Virus record (IMG/VR): IMGVR_UViG_3300043425_000477
Location: 1-30,981 of that record
DNA from: a virus
Strand: one strand, 5' to 3'
Length of the DNA stretch: 30,981 bases
The notes under the pieces are model-generated. The model did no database searches. It saw nothing but the letters and a program-made list of their open reading frames with translations, and was not told the origin of the DNA. Of this stretch, positions 15,233 through 22,132 are shown one piece after another. The stretch's first letter is position 1, and each line of letters starts with the position of its first letter. The translations under genes were made by a program, and so were the position numbers.

Positions 15233-15256
15233 AATTAGAATTATTTAATATATTTG
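15225..15256 (+). promoter_or_regulatory. Host-type promoter of primase-helicase, overlapped by last iteron
   Basis: TATATTTG at 15249-15256 matches the -7 consensus; TTG at 15225-15227 lies 21 nt upstream, slightly far. That TTG is part of the last iteron (15224-15232). An initiator bound to the iterons should therefore cover the promoter and repress it. Confidence 0.6.
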
Positions 15257-15261
15257 TAACC

Positions 15262-17586
15262 ATGTATAACCCTTATATATCAATTTTCAAATCTCTCTAC
15301 AATAGTAAAGAGACACCATTCTCTATCAAGGCAATAGAGGTGCATAACAGGATACAGGTAGGCACACCTGATTTGATTGCCAAGATAAATGCCATCCGAA
15401 AGGGCAATAATGAGCTCAAGAATACCCTCATGGCTATCATGTTCAATGGGACCTTCAGTGAACGGAAGGATGATGGCCTTGTTGAGCACTCAGGGCTGTG
15501 CATCCTGGACTTCGACAAGTACCCCGATGCTGATACTATGGCAGCAGAACGCAAAAGGCTTATTGACGATAAGTACACATATATGCTTTTTACGTCACCA
15601 AGTGGTAAGGGCCTCAAGGTAGTAATTAGGATACCTCAGTGCGATAAGGTAGAGCACCGGAGGAGGTTCAGCCATTATGAGCAGTACATAAAGAGTGAGT
15701 ACTTTGATACATCCAATAAGAATATCAGCAGGGTATGCTTTGAGTCCTATGACCCTGATGCCTATCTCAATGAATTTGCAGCCATCTACACTGGCATTGT
15801 GGAGGATACAGGCTACCACCGCAGTGAATACACCCCCAAGGTGATTGTAACCAATGAGAACCGCATCATTGAGAAGGTACTCAAGTTTAACCATGGTGAA
15901 TTTAAGGAAGGTAACCGAGCCAATTACATCTACAAGGTAGCCTGTTGCCTATGTGAGTATTCTATACCCCTTACTACTGCGGAGAATACACTACTACAAT
16001 TCACGCAGGATGGATTCGGAGCTACGGAAATAACCAACACGGTCCGAAATGCATACAAGCAGGCTCAGTTCGGTCTTAAAGTATTCGAGGATGTGGAGGC
16101 TATTCAAGGTATTAAGAATAAACTGAAGCAAGGAATACCCCCCGAGGACATTAGCAAGCAACTGAGTGTATCTAAGGAGGATATTAAGGCCATCCAAAAG
16201 GAGGAGGATATCTTTTGGGAGGTAAAAAAAAACACCGTTAACATCATACCGAACAAATATGCTCAGTGGTTGCACAAGCAGGGCTTTGCTAAGTACTACC
16301 CTGAGAGGTCAAATAACCCTATTTTCGTATACATAACCGAGAATAAGGTCCAAGAGAGCTCTGTGGAGAAGATTAAAGACCACGTGCTAACCTATCTTAT
16401 GGACAGGGAGCTGATGGATGTGTACAACCATTGTGCTAAGAGCTCACAGTTATTCACACCAGGGCACCTTAATATGCTTGACTCCATTGATATGCGTATC
16501 CTGCAGGACTCAAAGACCGAATGTTACCTACCATTTACCAATGGTGTGGCAGTGATCACCAAAAACAAGGTAAAGCTACTGAGCTACATTGATATTGATG
16601 GGTACATATGGAGGGACCAAATAATCCCGAGGGAGTTTAAGGTGGAGGATACCTATGAGAACAACTTCCAAGACTTCGTTAACAAGATTGCAGCACAGGA
16701 CCCCAACCGAATCAAGTCCATGAGGACCACCATAGGGTACCTGTTGCACACCTACAAGGATAAGGCAGACCAAAAGGCTGTTATCTTCAATGATGAGGAG
16801 ATAGATGATAACCCCAACGGAGGGAGTGGTAAATCACTCATGCTCACTGCCCTTGGTCACATCCGGAAGATAGTCAAGATTGATGGTAAGCTCTTCAACC
16901 CAGGTAAGAATGATTTTGCCTATTCACGGGTCAACCCTGATACTCAAGTCTTGGCCTTTGATGATGTCAAAAAGCACTTTAATTTTGAGCAGTTGTTCTC
17001 ACTGATCACTGAGGGTATCCCTGTCAACCGCAAAAACAAGGATGAGTACTATATTCCATATGAGCGAAGCCCTAAAATAGTGATAACGACCAACTATGTG
17101 ATAGCAGGAGCAGGGGGGAGTCATGACCGCAGAAGACATGAGGTTGAGTTTAACCAATACTTCAATGCTAACCATAGCCCCATTGATGAGTATGGGTGCA
17201 AGCTATTCGACCAATGGACACAGGAGGAGTGGAGCTACTTCGATAACTACATGATTGATAATATCAAGTACTACCTTGAGCATGGGCTGTACCAAACCAC
17301 AGGAATCAACAGCGACATCAAGAAATTTATTCAAAACACCTGCAAGGAGTTCTATGACTTCGTGGAGGATACACCCCTCACTGCGGATGGTTCCCACTTG
17401 CACCGGTACAAAGGACTCATGCAACAATTCCAGGAAGAGACTAATGGCTTCAAGGACCTCAAGCCTCAAGTCTTTGCTCGATGGATTGATTGCTATGCAA
17501 CTCACATGAAATATAAACTCACTAAACACCGAAACCATGAAGGCCGCCACTTTTACCTTACTCCTACTCAGCCTGCTAAGCTGTAA
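15262..17586 (+). CDS. Primase-helicase: BT4734/VirE-N-type primase plus SF3 helicase
   Basis: 774 residues from ATG 15262, 6 nt after the -7 box; an ATG at 15205 inside the iterons is rejected because it precedes the promoter. The N-terminal third resembles BT4734-like/VirE-N primase domains common in Bacteroidota elements: LCILDFDKYPD, then FTSPSGKGLKVVIRIP. The C-terminal third is a superfamily 3 helicase: Walker A PNGGSGKS (about 518-525, Lys524), Walker B VLAFDDV (563-569) and sensor KIVITTNY with Asn611. It would unwind and prime DNA at the adjacent origin. No DNA polymerase is seen in the window, so the host enzyme is probably recruited. Confidence 0.9.
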   Translation: MYNPYISIFKSLYNSKETPFSIKAIEVHNRIQVGTPDLIAKINAIRKGNNELKNTLMAIMFNGTFSERKDDGLVEHSGLCILDFDKYPDADTMAAERKRLIDDKYTYMLFTSPSGKGLKVVIRIPQCDKVEHRRRFSHYEQYIKSEYFDTSNKNISRVCFESYDPDAYLNEFAAIYTGIVEDTGYHRSEYTPKVIVTNENRIIEKVLKFNHGEFKEGNRANYIYKVACCLCEYSIPLTTAENTLLQFTQDGFGATEITNTVRNAYKQAQFGLKVFEDVEAIQGIKNKLKQGIPPEDISKQLSVSKEDIKAIQKEEDIFWEVKKNTVNIIPNKYAQWLHKQGFAKYYPERSNNPIFVYITENKVQESSVEKIKDHVLTYLMDRELMDVYNHCAKSSQLFTPGHLNMLDSIDMRILQDSKTECYLPFTNGVAVITKNKVKLLSYIDIDGYIWRDQIIPREFKVEDTYENNFQDFVNKIAAQDPNRIKSMRTTIGYLLHTYKDKADQKAVIFNDEEIDDNPNGGSGKSLMLTALGHIRKIVKIDGKLFNPGKNDFAYSRVNPDTQVLAFDDVKKHFNFEQLFSLITEGIPVNRKNKDEYYIPYERSPKIVITTNYVIAGAGGSHDRRRHEVEFNQYFNANHSPIDEYGCKLFDQWTQEEWSYFDNYMIDNIKYYLEHGLYQTTGINSDIKKFIQNTCKEFYDFVEDTPLTADGSHLHRYKGLMQQFQEETNGFKDLKPQVFARWIDCYATHMKYKLTKHRNHEGRHFYLTPTQPAKL

Positions 17587-17770
17587 GAGTACCCAAAAAT
17601 GTGATGCATACAGCATCCGAGGGTATGACTATATTCAAGTGATTGGATATACTGATACCGTTCCTACCCTTGGAGAGGAGGAGCTACACCTTCCACCTGG
17701 AGAGTACATCATTAAGGCATGGAAAGGGGAGGAGATAACATATATACGCTATGAAAAAAGAACACAGTAA
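17537..17770 (+). CDS. Small lipoprotein (77 aa)
   Basis: 77 residues with a clear lipoprotein signal: MKAATFTLLLLSLLSC with lipobox LLSC and Cys16, followed by Lys-Ser, compatible with outer-membrane sorting. The mature part of about 60 residues is strand-rich (SIRGYDYIQVIGYTD, PPGEYIIKAWKGEEITYIRYE). It overlaps the primase gene by 50 nt and the nuclease gene by 20 nt. A surface lipoprotein made with replication genes may block superinfection (inference); lysis seems less likely because the spanin is elsewhere. Confidence 0.65.
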   Translation: MKAATFTLLLLSLLSCKSTQKCDAYSIRGYDYIQVIGYTDTVPTLGEEELHLPPGEYIIKAWKGEEITYIRYEKRTQ

Positions 17771-18203
17771 GACACTACACGATCTCAAAGTTTGTAAGGT
17801 GCTCAGTAAGTGCCCTACCTATCCTGTTAACTATATTCCTAAAACTATGTACAAAGACTCTACCGCCAACGGCCTAACCAAAGCCATCTGCGACTGGATT
17901 AACCTGCATGGATATCAGGCTGAACGTATCAACACCATGGGTGTGGCACGTACTAAGTACCGCACGGATGGATCAGTGGCAGGCATCCAATGGACCAAGG
18001 GCACCTCTACTGCAGGGAGTGCTGATATATCTGCTACCATTAAAGGGCGTAGTGTTAAGATAGAGGTGAAGATTGGTAAGGATAGGCAATCAGAGGCACA
18101 GAAGAGATACCAGGAGATGATTGAGAGGGCAGGGGGTGTGTATATTATCGCAAAAAATTTTGATGAATTTGTTGAATGGTACAATAATTTTGTATCTTTG
18201 TAA
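17751..18203 (+). CDS. VRR-NUC-type nuclease (PD-(D/E)XK)
   Basis: 150 residues. The nuclease core is at about 85-120: TAGSADI (Asp92), KIEVKIGK (Glu105, Lys107) and QSEAQKRYQ, the pattern of VRR-NUC domains, which often cut branched DNA. The final strand-helix GGVYIIAKNFDEFVEWY is typical of the family. It probably resolves replication or recombination intermediates. It overlaps the lipoprotein gene, and the promoter of the recombination operon begins within its last codons. Confidence 0.8.
   Translation: MKKEHSKTLHDLKVCKVLSKCPTYPVNYIPKTMYKDSTANGLTKAICDWINLHGYQAERINTMGVARTKYRTDGSVAGIQWTKGTSTAGSADISATIKGRSVKIEVKIGKDRQSEAQKRYQEMIERAGGVYIIAKNFDEFVEWYNNFVSL
18172..18200 (+). promoter_or_regulatory. 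Host-type promoter of recombination genes
   Basis: TTG (18172-18174), 18 nt, then TATCTTTG (18193-18200) fit the Bacteroidota consensus. ATG 18222 follows after a 21-nt A-rich leader. The elements overlap the 3' end of the nuclease gene. Confidence 0.75.
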
Positions 18204-18221
18204 AAATTAAACCCTTTTAAT

Positions 18222-18758
18222 ATGACAACAAGAGTAAAAAAAGAGGAGGTAGTACCTCAGGAAGAAAGCCTAAACATCTACCAAAAGCTACACCTGGCTA
18301 AGCAGTCAATGGGTAAGGTCATTAAGAATGCTACCAACCCCCATCTGAAGCGTAACTATGCCGACATTAACAGCATTATTGATACGGTTGAGCCTATTCT
18401 CCTGGATCATGGTCTGCTGTTGATACAGCCAGTTAAGGAGGACAAGGTATACACCATAGTGGTGGACATTGAAAATGGTGATAGGTTTGAGTCCTTCATG
18501 CAGTTGCCTGTCATTACCGATGCACAGAAGCTCGGTGGTGCCATTACTTACTTCCGTAGGTATACACTTGTATCTCTCTTATCTCTGCAAGCTGTGGATG
18601 ACGATGGGCATGAGGCTTCAAGAGCTCCCAAGGCTAAGCCTACCCTAACACCTGACAGGTTCAATAGTGCACTTCAAGCTATCCAAGAGGGTAGATACAC
18701 CGTTGAGGACCTAAGAGCTACCTATTCTCTAACCAAAGAGCAGGAGGCACAGCTATGA
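18222..18758 (+). CDS. ERF family single-strand annealing protein
   Basis: 178 residues. The ERF core is visible: LKRNYADINSIIDTVEPIL, LDHGLLLIQPV, then a strand pair and QKLGGAITYFRRYTLVSLL followed by DDDG. ERF proteins anneal complementary single strands in phage recombination. The C-terminal 50 residues form a small helical extension. ATGA overlap with the next gene, a YqaJ-like exonuclease, gives the classic exonuclease-annealase pair, the functional equivalent of lambda exo/bet. It has its own promoter. Confidence 0.85.
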   Translation: MTTRVKKEEVVPQEESLNIYQKLHLAKQSMGKVIKNATNPHLKRNYADINSIIDTVEPILLDHGLLLIQPVKEDKVYTIVVDIENGDRFESFMQLPVITDAQKLGGAITYFRRYTLVSLLSLQAVDDDGHEASRAPKAKPTLTPDRFNSALQAIQEGRYTVEDLRATYSLTKEQEAQL

Positions 18759-19378
18759 AATTCAGGGCATCACAATTAGGCAAAATAATGACCTCCTCCA
18801 GGACTAAGGGGGAGGCATTAGGCCAAACTGCTAAGACGTACATCATTGAACAAGCTAAACAGGACTTTTATGGATACCGCACTCAGCTCATGAATAAGTA
18901 CGTTCTTAAGGGCATAGAGCAGGAACAGGACTCTATTGACCTTCTCAATGGGGTAAGGTTCCAAAACTACGTTAAAAACGAGCAGAGGGAAGAAAATGAG
19001 TATTTGACAGGATGCTGTGATATAATTACGGAGGATAGCATCATTGACATCAAGAGTTCCTGGTCCTTGGAGACCTTTCCGGCTACCACATTTGAGCTGA
19101 AGGATCTATCTGATTATGAGTGGCAGGGCAGGGCATATATGTGGCTATATGATAGGCCTATCTTTGAGCTATGCTATGTGATGGTATCAACCCATCCCGA
19201 GCTCCTTAGTCAGTATGACCCCATTGATATCCATGAAGTGGACCATATTGACCCTGCCAAGAGAATTACCTCCATTACTTTTGAGAGGGATGCAGAGATA
19301 GAGATAAGGATGCAGGAGCAACTACTGGCTGCGAGCCTGTTCTATGAGCAAGTATTAACCCAATTACAGAATAAATGA
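18755..19378 (+). CDS. YqaJ-like recombination exonuclease
   Basis: 207 residues of the lambda-exonuclease/YqaJ PD-(D/E)XK group. It opens with MKFRASQLGKIM, has KGIEQEQDSIDLL (Glu55), LTGCCDII (Asp89), SIIDIKSSWS (Asp98, Lys100) and YEWQGRAYMWL (Gln124, Tyr128). It would resect double-strand ends so that the ERF protein can anneal them. ATG overlaps the annealase stop. It ends at the left edge of the AT-rich accessory island. Confidence 0.85.
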   Translation: MKFRASQLGKIMTSSRTKGEALGQTAKTYIIEQAKQDFYGYRTQLMNKYVLKGIEQEQDSIDLLNGVRFQNYVKNEQREENEYLTGCCDIITEDSIIDIKSSWSLETFPATTFELKDLSDYEWQGRAYMWLYDRPIFELCYVMVSTHPELLSQYDPIDIHEVDHIDPAKRITSITFERDAEIEIRMQEQLLAASLFYEQVLTQLQNK

Positions 19379-19473
19379 AGTGCTTTAAGATGCACTATTT
19401 GATTAAAGTAAATAAGAAAAACCAACGTATGTATAATATAGTGCTATTTACTGCACGAACGGTATTCGGCTAA
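19375..19473 (+). CDS. Possible small basic ORF (32 aa)
   Basis: ATG 19375 overlaps the exonuclease stop in ATGA and runs 32 codons to TAA 19471-19473. The product is basic (KVNKKNQRMYN) with a hydrophobic end. The close overlap is suggestive, but length and composition give little support; it may be chance. The rest of the gap to 19522 is AT-rich leader. Confidence 0.25.
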   Translation: MKCFKMHYLIKVNKKNQRMYNIVLFTARTVFG

Positions 19474-19521
19474 ACGAGGTGGCTGATTGACACCTTGAAA
19501 CTTAATTAAAATAACGAAATT

Positions 19522-19761
19522 ATGAATACAGAAAAAACTTCATTAGAAAAAGAAAGTCAGACATCTTGTTTAGGTGCTGTTATAGGCTGTAAATTTTTTC
19601 TCATAATGGCTTTACAAAGAGGCTATAATGCAGATATACCACACAGACTATATTTAACAGAAGAAGATGCAAAAAAAGTCGCAGATGAACACAATAGGAA
19701 TTACGATGTAAAATGGGTTGTAAAAGAGGTGAAGTTCGATGAAAAAATTTATTGCCTATAA
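19522..19761 (+). CDS. Hypothetical protein (79 aa)
   Basis: 79 residues, first gene of the AT-rich island. After a polar start there is a hydrophobic segment (CKFFLIMALQRG), then a helix with TEEDAKKVADEHN and strands (DVKWVVKEVKF). The layout suggests a small alpha/beta protein; no family is recognised. The leader is A-rich (AATAACGAAATT). Confidence 0.5.
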   Translation: MNTEKTSLEKESQTSCLGAVIGCKFFLIMALQRGYNADIPHRLYLTEEDAKKVADEHNRNYDVKWVVKEVKFDEKIYCL

Positions 19762-19777
19762 CTAAATAACAAATAAA

Positions 19778-19987
19778 ATGACACAAGAAGAATTCTACAG
19801 AGAGGCCTGCCTAAGAGCAATGCAGGGCCTACTTTCTGCCGCAGGACATTACAGGGATGAGCTGATTGCTAACCCATGCGAATATGTTGCTACTGCTGCC
19901 CGTCACTATGCCACTGAATTAACTGAGCAGGTGTATGGTGGTGGGGTGCAATGGAATGAGATAACCCACACACCTGATAAGCCATGA
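19778..19987 (+). CDS. Hypothetical protein (69 aa)
   Basis: 69 residues, largely helical (EEFYREACLRAMQGLLS, ATAARHYATELTEQVYG). Helical proteins with a terminal A..YA..LTE pattern are frequent accessory genes in Bacteroidota phages. Its stop overlaps the next start in ATGA. Codon use is closer to the main genome than to the paralogs that follow. Confidence 0.5.
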   Translation: MTQEEFYREACLRAMQGLLSAAGHYRDELIANPCEYVATAARHYATELTEQVYGGGVQWNEITHTPDKP

Positions 19988-20193
19988 AACAACAAACAGC
20001 AGTTGAGTGGTTGGCACTTTACATTAAAGGAATTACATCTTTGAATTGTGATGAAGTTATTGAAAAAGCCAAAGCAATGGAGAAAGAGAAAATGTGCAAG
20101 TTTGCCTACAAATGTCATAACCACTATAAAGTATATGGCGATTTTAAAATTGAAGAATACTACAACGAAACCTTTAAACAACAAGAACTATGA
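19984..20193 (+). CDS. Tandem paralog 1 of the T-A-[VI]-E-W-L family (69 aa)
   Basis: 69 residues. It opens MKQQTAVEWLALY, has EKAKAMEKE in the middle and EEYYNETFKQQEL at the end. The same three blocks recur in the next genes at 20190, 20395 and 20725. I recall this as a widespread small-protein family in Bacteroidota phages, function unknown. ATGA overlaps on both sides make the array a tight operon. Confidence 0.65.
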   Translation: MKQQTAVEWLALYIKGITSLNCDEVIEKAKAMEKEKMCKFAYKCHNHYKVYGDFKIEEYYNETFKQQEL

Positions 20194-20393
20194 AACAAAC
20201 AGCAATAGAATGGTTAGTTGATGAATTAATACTAGAGGGTTTTAATGTTCCTAAAGTTTTTTATGACAAAGCCAAAGCAATGGAGAAAGAGCAGAGAGGT
20301 TATAGTGAGGAAGATGTAATTAAAATTGTAGAAAAAAGTAGAGAAACGGGATTGACTGCGGAGTATTTACTATTAACTTTTAAATCAGAATAA
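20190..20393 (+). CDS. Tandem paralog 2 of the T-A-[VI]-E-W-L family (67 aa)
   Basis: 67 residues, opening MKQTAIEWLVDEL and with DKAKAMEKEQRGY, but the C-terminal YYNETF block is replaced by LLLTFKSE after a helix EEDVIKIVEKSRE. This looks like family blocks shuffled onto a different C-terminal half. It starts in an overlap with paralog 1. Confidence 0.6.
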   Translation: MKQTAIEWLVDELILEGFNVPKVFYDKAKAMEKEQRGYSEEDVIKIVEKSRETGLTAEYLLLTFKSE

Positions 20394-20394
20394 G

Positions 20395-20592
20395 ATGAAA
20401 CAGACAGCAGTAGAGTGGTTAGTTGAGCAATGGCCTATCCTTGAATCACAGTTACCTGATTGGTTGATTGAACAAGCCAAAGCAATGGAGAAGGAGCAGA
20501 TAATTGATGCCTATTATCAAGGAGATGCAGATTCGGATAACATACACGTAGATGCAGAACAATACTACAACGAAACCTTTAAATCAGAATAA
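20395..20592 (+). CDS. Tandem paralog 3 of the T-A-[VI]-E-W-L family (65 aa)
   Basis: 65 residues with all three blocks: MKQTAVEWLVEQW, EQAKAMEKEQIIDAYYQG and AEQYYNETFKSE. It is the member closest to what seems the complete family pattern. The start is 1 nt after the previous stop, and the 3' end repeats the AACCTTTAAATCAGAATAAG junction. Confidence 0.65.
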   Translation: MKQTAVEWLVEQWPILESQLPDWLIEQAKAMEKEQIIDAYYQGDADSDNIHVDAEQYYNETFKSE

Positions 20593-20593
20593 G

Positions 20594-20713
20594 ATGAGCA
20601 GTGAAGATATTGGATTTTGTATTGTTTATGGAGCATTTAGTGTTTCAGGATTTTGTATAGCAATTCACTATTGGTATTACCAATTATTTAAAAAAAGAAA
20701 AAGAAACCTTTAA
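20594..20713 (+). CDS. Small membrane protein inserted in the paralog array (39 aa)
   Basis: 39 residues from ATG 20594, 1 nt after the previous stop. It has a single hydrophobic, aromatic-rich helix (about 7-31) and a basic KKRKRNL tail, so it is probably a membrane protein with a cytoplasmic C-terminus. Its end is followed by the same AAATCAGAATAG junction seen after paralogs 2 and 3, as if it was slotted into the array. Confidence 0.45.
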   Translation: MSSEDIGFCIVYGAFSVSGFCIAIHYWYYQLFKKRKRNL

Positions 20714-20724
20714 ATCAGAATAGA

Positions 20725-20904
20725 ATGAAAACAAAAAAACAACTTACAGCAGTTGAGTGGTTAAAATTTCAAATAAATTCAATTCAATTTCAAGACCCTG
20801 CAGCAGAAGAATTGTATTTAGAAATACAACCGTTAATTGAACAAGCCAAAGAAAATGTAAAACCTTTAAACAACAAGAACAATGAAAGTAAGAGTAAAGT
20901 TTAG
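20725..20904 (+). CDS. Tandem paralog 4 of the T-A-[VI]-E-W-L family, diverged (59 aa)
   Basis: 59 residues from ATG 20725. The LTAVEWLKFQI block is kept and the second block is reduced to IEQAKENVK; the YYNETF block is lost in favour of a Lys/Asn-rich tail. The tail DNA is the ACCTTTAAACAACAAGAAC junction also found after paralog 1, read in a shifted context. It looks like a decayed or fused member. Confidence 0.5.
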   Translation: MKTKKQLTAVEWLKFQINSIQFQDPAAEELYLEIQPLIEQAKENVKPLNNKNNESKSKV

Positions 20905-20943
20905 AAAAAAATAATTATATTTATAACTTATATAAATATAAAT

Positions 20944-21279
20944 ATGAATGTTACTTGTGGAATATATGGTATAGTCTCCCCATCTAATAAATTTTATATA
21001 GGGCAGTCTATTAAAATTGAAGTTAGATGGTTACATTATTTTTCTTTAGATTGTATTGACCAACCAAAGCTTTATAATTCATTACTTAAACATGGTGTTG
21101 ATAACCATAAGTTTCTAATAATAGAAGAGTGTTGTATTGAAGTATTAAATGAGAGAGAAAGATATTGGCAGGAATTTTACAATGCTGTTGAAAGTGGTTT
21201 AAACTGCAAGTATGTCTCTACTACTGAGAAGTTGAACCAGAAATTTACGAAAGATGAAAACACCAATAGAAATACTTGA
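20944..21279 (+). CDS. GIY-YIG endonuclease (small)
   Basis: 111 residues. The GIY-YIG core is clear: CGIYGIVSPSNKFYIGQS, a downstream Arg in VRWLHYF, then LLKHGVDNHKFLIIEEC and EVLNERERYWQEFY with the catalytic-type Glu. There is almost no DNA-binding domain, so it is a minimal free-standing enzyme. It is much more AT-rich than the phage core, with a TATA-rich leader, which points to recent arrival as a mobile nuclease. It overlaps the next gene by 26 nt. Confidence 0.85.
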   Translation: MNVTCGIYGIVSPSNKFYIGQSIKIEVRWLHYFSLDCIDQPKLYNSLLKHGVDNHKFLIIEECCIEVLNERERYWQEFYNAVESGLNCKYVSTTEKLNQKFTKDENTNRNT

Positions 21280-21520
21280 ACGGCACTTTCAGGAGGCCGT
21301 TAAAAAGTACCCTGAAGAAAACTGGGTTAAGGATTTTAAAATGGCCGGGGATCCGACCATTGAATTTGTAACTGCCGCAATGGAAGAGTATGCAGAACAA
21401 TTTCGGCAGGCCGCTGTTAGCGGTTCGGTTTGCCAGCATGAATTTACAGAACCGAGGTATGGAAGGGAAAGTGAGTTTTTGCATTATGAATGTCATAAGT
21501 GTGGGCAAACTGACAGCTAA
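21254..21520 (+). CDS. Hypothetical protein with C-terminal zinc-binding motif (88 aa)
   Basis: 88 residues. The N-terminal half is helical (PIEILERHFQEAVKKYP, FVTAAMEEYAEQF). The C-terminal half has C-x-H (VCQHEF) and C-x-x-C (YECHKCGQ), a possible zinc ribbon. The C-terminal half is bracketed by an imperfect inverted repeat, GTTAGC-N6-GTTTGCC at 21416-21434 and GGCAAAC-N5-GCTAAC at 21504-21521, and the TAA stop is inside GCTAAC. Base composition differs from the GIY-YIG gene it overlaps. Confidence 0.55.
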   Translation: MKTPIEILERHFQEAVKKYPEENWVKDFKMAGDPTIEFVTAAMEEYAEQFRQAAVSGSVCQHEFTEPRYGRESEFLHYECHKCGQTDS

Positions 21521-21645
21521 CGGTACTTGTGTAAATTTCAGTGCCGTAAAATTAGTATAAACTTTAAATTAAAAATAAAATGAAAAATCAAGTAGAAAAT
21601 TATCAACAAAGCACTGCACAGGCATTGAATTTACACAATGTTAGC
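21516..21645. repeat. Inverted repeat with GCTAAC/GTTAGC ends
   Basis: The left arm is GCTAAC (21516-21521), 5 nt, then a 19-nt block at 21527-21545. The right arm is an 18-nt block at 21621-21638, 1 nt, then GTTAGC (21640-21645). The inner blocks pair at 17 positions with one bulge. The stop codon of one ORF lies in the left end and the start codon of the next in the loop. The layout resembles an attC-type recombination hairpin or a large translational regulator. Confidence 0.6.
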
Positions 21646-21813
21646 AGTAGTGCCAAAGGTGGACTTCGTAAAATTAAAGATGCAGAGCAACCTTGCCTAC
21701 ATCCTGACCATAACCCACCGATGCACATTTATTTAACAGCAGGAACTTATGAATATACCTGCCCTTCTTGTGGCAAGGTTACGACATTTACAGTACCATT
21801 GATTACGTTTTGA
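21580..21813 (+). CDS. Hypothetical protein with Cys/His motif (77 aa)
   Basis: 77 residues. The N-terminal 30 are polar; the C-terminal part has CLHPDHNPP and, after a strand pair, YTCPSCGKV, suggesting a small zinc-binding fold. The second two thirds of the gene is enclosed by the inverted repeat 21639-21655/21814-21830. The leader is A-rich without Shine-Dalgarno. The function is unknown. Confidence 0.5.
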   Translation: MKNQVENYQQSTAQALNLHNVSSSAKGGLRKIKDAEQPCLHPDHNPPMHIYLTAGTYEYTCPSCGKVTTFTVPLITF

Positions 21814-21830
21814 TGGCATTACTGCTAACA
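21639..21830. repeat. Inverted repeat bracketing the 77-aa gene
   Basis: TGTTAGCAGTAGTGCCA (21639-21655) and TGGCATTACTGCTAACA (21814-21830) are inverted copies matching at 16 of 17 positions. The right arm begins at the gene's stop. Its end shares GCTAAC with the next hairpin (21824 onward). Confidence 0.65.
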
Positions 21831-21968
21831 CAAAAGCAGGTGCAGTTTCAATTGCACTTGCACTTGCTAACTGTTAACCGCCGTTTTAATGGCGTAAATC
21901 ATTAAAATTAAATAAAAATAATATGAAAGCAACGATTGAATTTAACCTACCCGAAGACGAACACGAAT
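21826..21968. repeat. 143-bp direct repeat, copy 1
   Basis: It matches 22375-22517 at 138 of 143 positions; the first 108 bp are identical. It holds two hairpins (GCAGGTGCA..TTGCACTTGC, and CGCC..GGCG), the A-rich leader and the first 15 codons of the downstream gene. The repeat has given two different genes the same leader and N-terminus. Confidence 0.9.
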
Positions 21969-22126
21969 TTTACTGCGTAACAAGTAAAACAAAAAGAAAA
22001 GAGTATATGAAAAAACTAAATTACGGAATTGAACCGTACCCGAAAGGAGAAAATAAAAAATACGAATTAGGGACTTTTATTGAGCCGATTATAATTGACA
22101 CCAATGTTGCTCAAAATAGCCACTAA
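21923..22126 (+). CDS. Chimeric small protein sharing its N-terminus with 22472 (67 aa)
   Basis: 67 residues. The first 15 (MKATIEFNLPEDEHE) are nearly those of the 74-residue protein at 22472 because of the 143-bp repeat. The remainder (Lys/Tyr-rich, KKLNYGIEPYPKGENKKYELG) is unrelated to it. It looks like a new gene formed by fusing a copied leader and N-terminus to another coding segment. The TAA stop forms TAAC at the start of the next inverted repeat. Confidence 0.5.
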   Translation: MKATIEFNLPEDEHEFYCVTSKTKRKEYMKKLNYGIEPYPKGENKKYELGTFIEPIIIDTNVAQNSH

Positions 22127-22132
22127 CGTATT

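Noticed and set aside
15205-15261. Extended start of the primase-helicase at the ATG 15205
   Set aside because: It would translate the iterons, and the promoter -7 box lies downstream of it; ATG 15262 follows the promoter directly.
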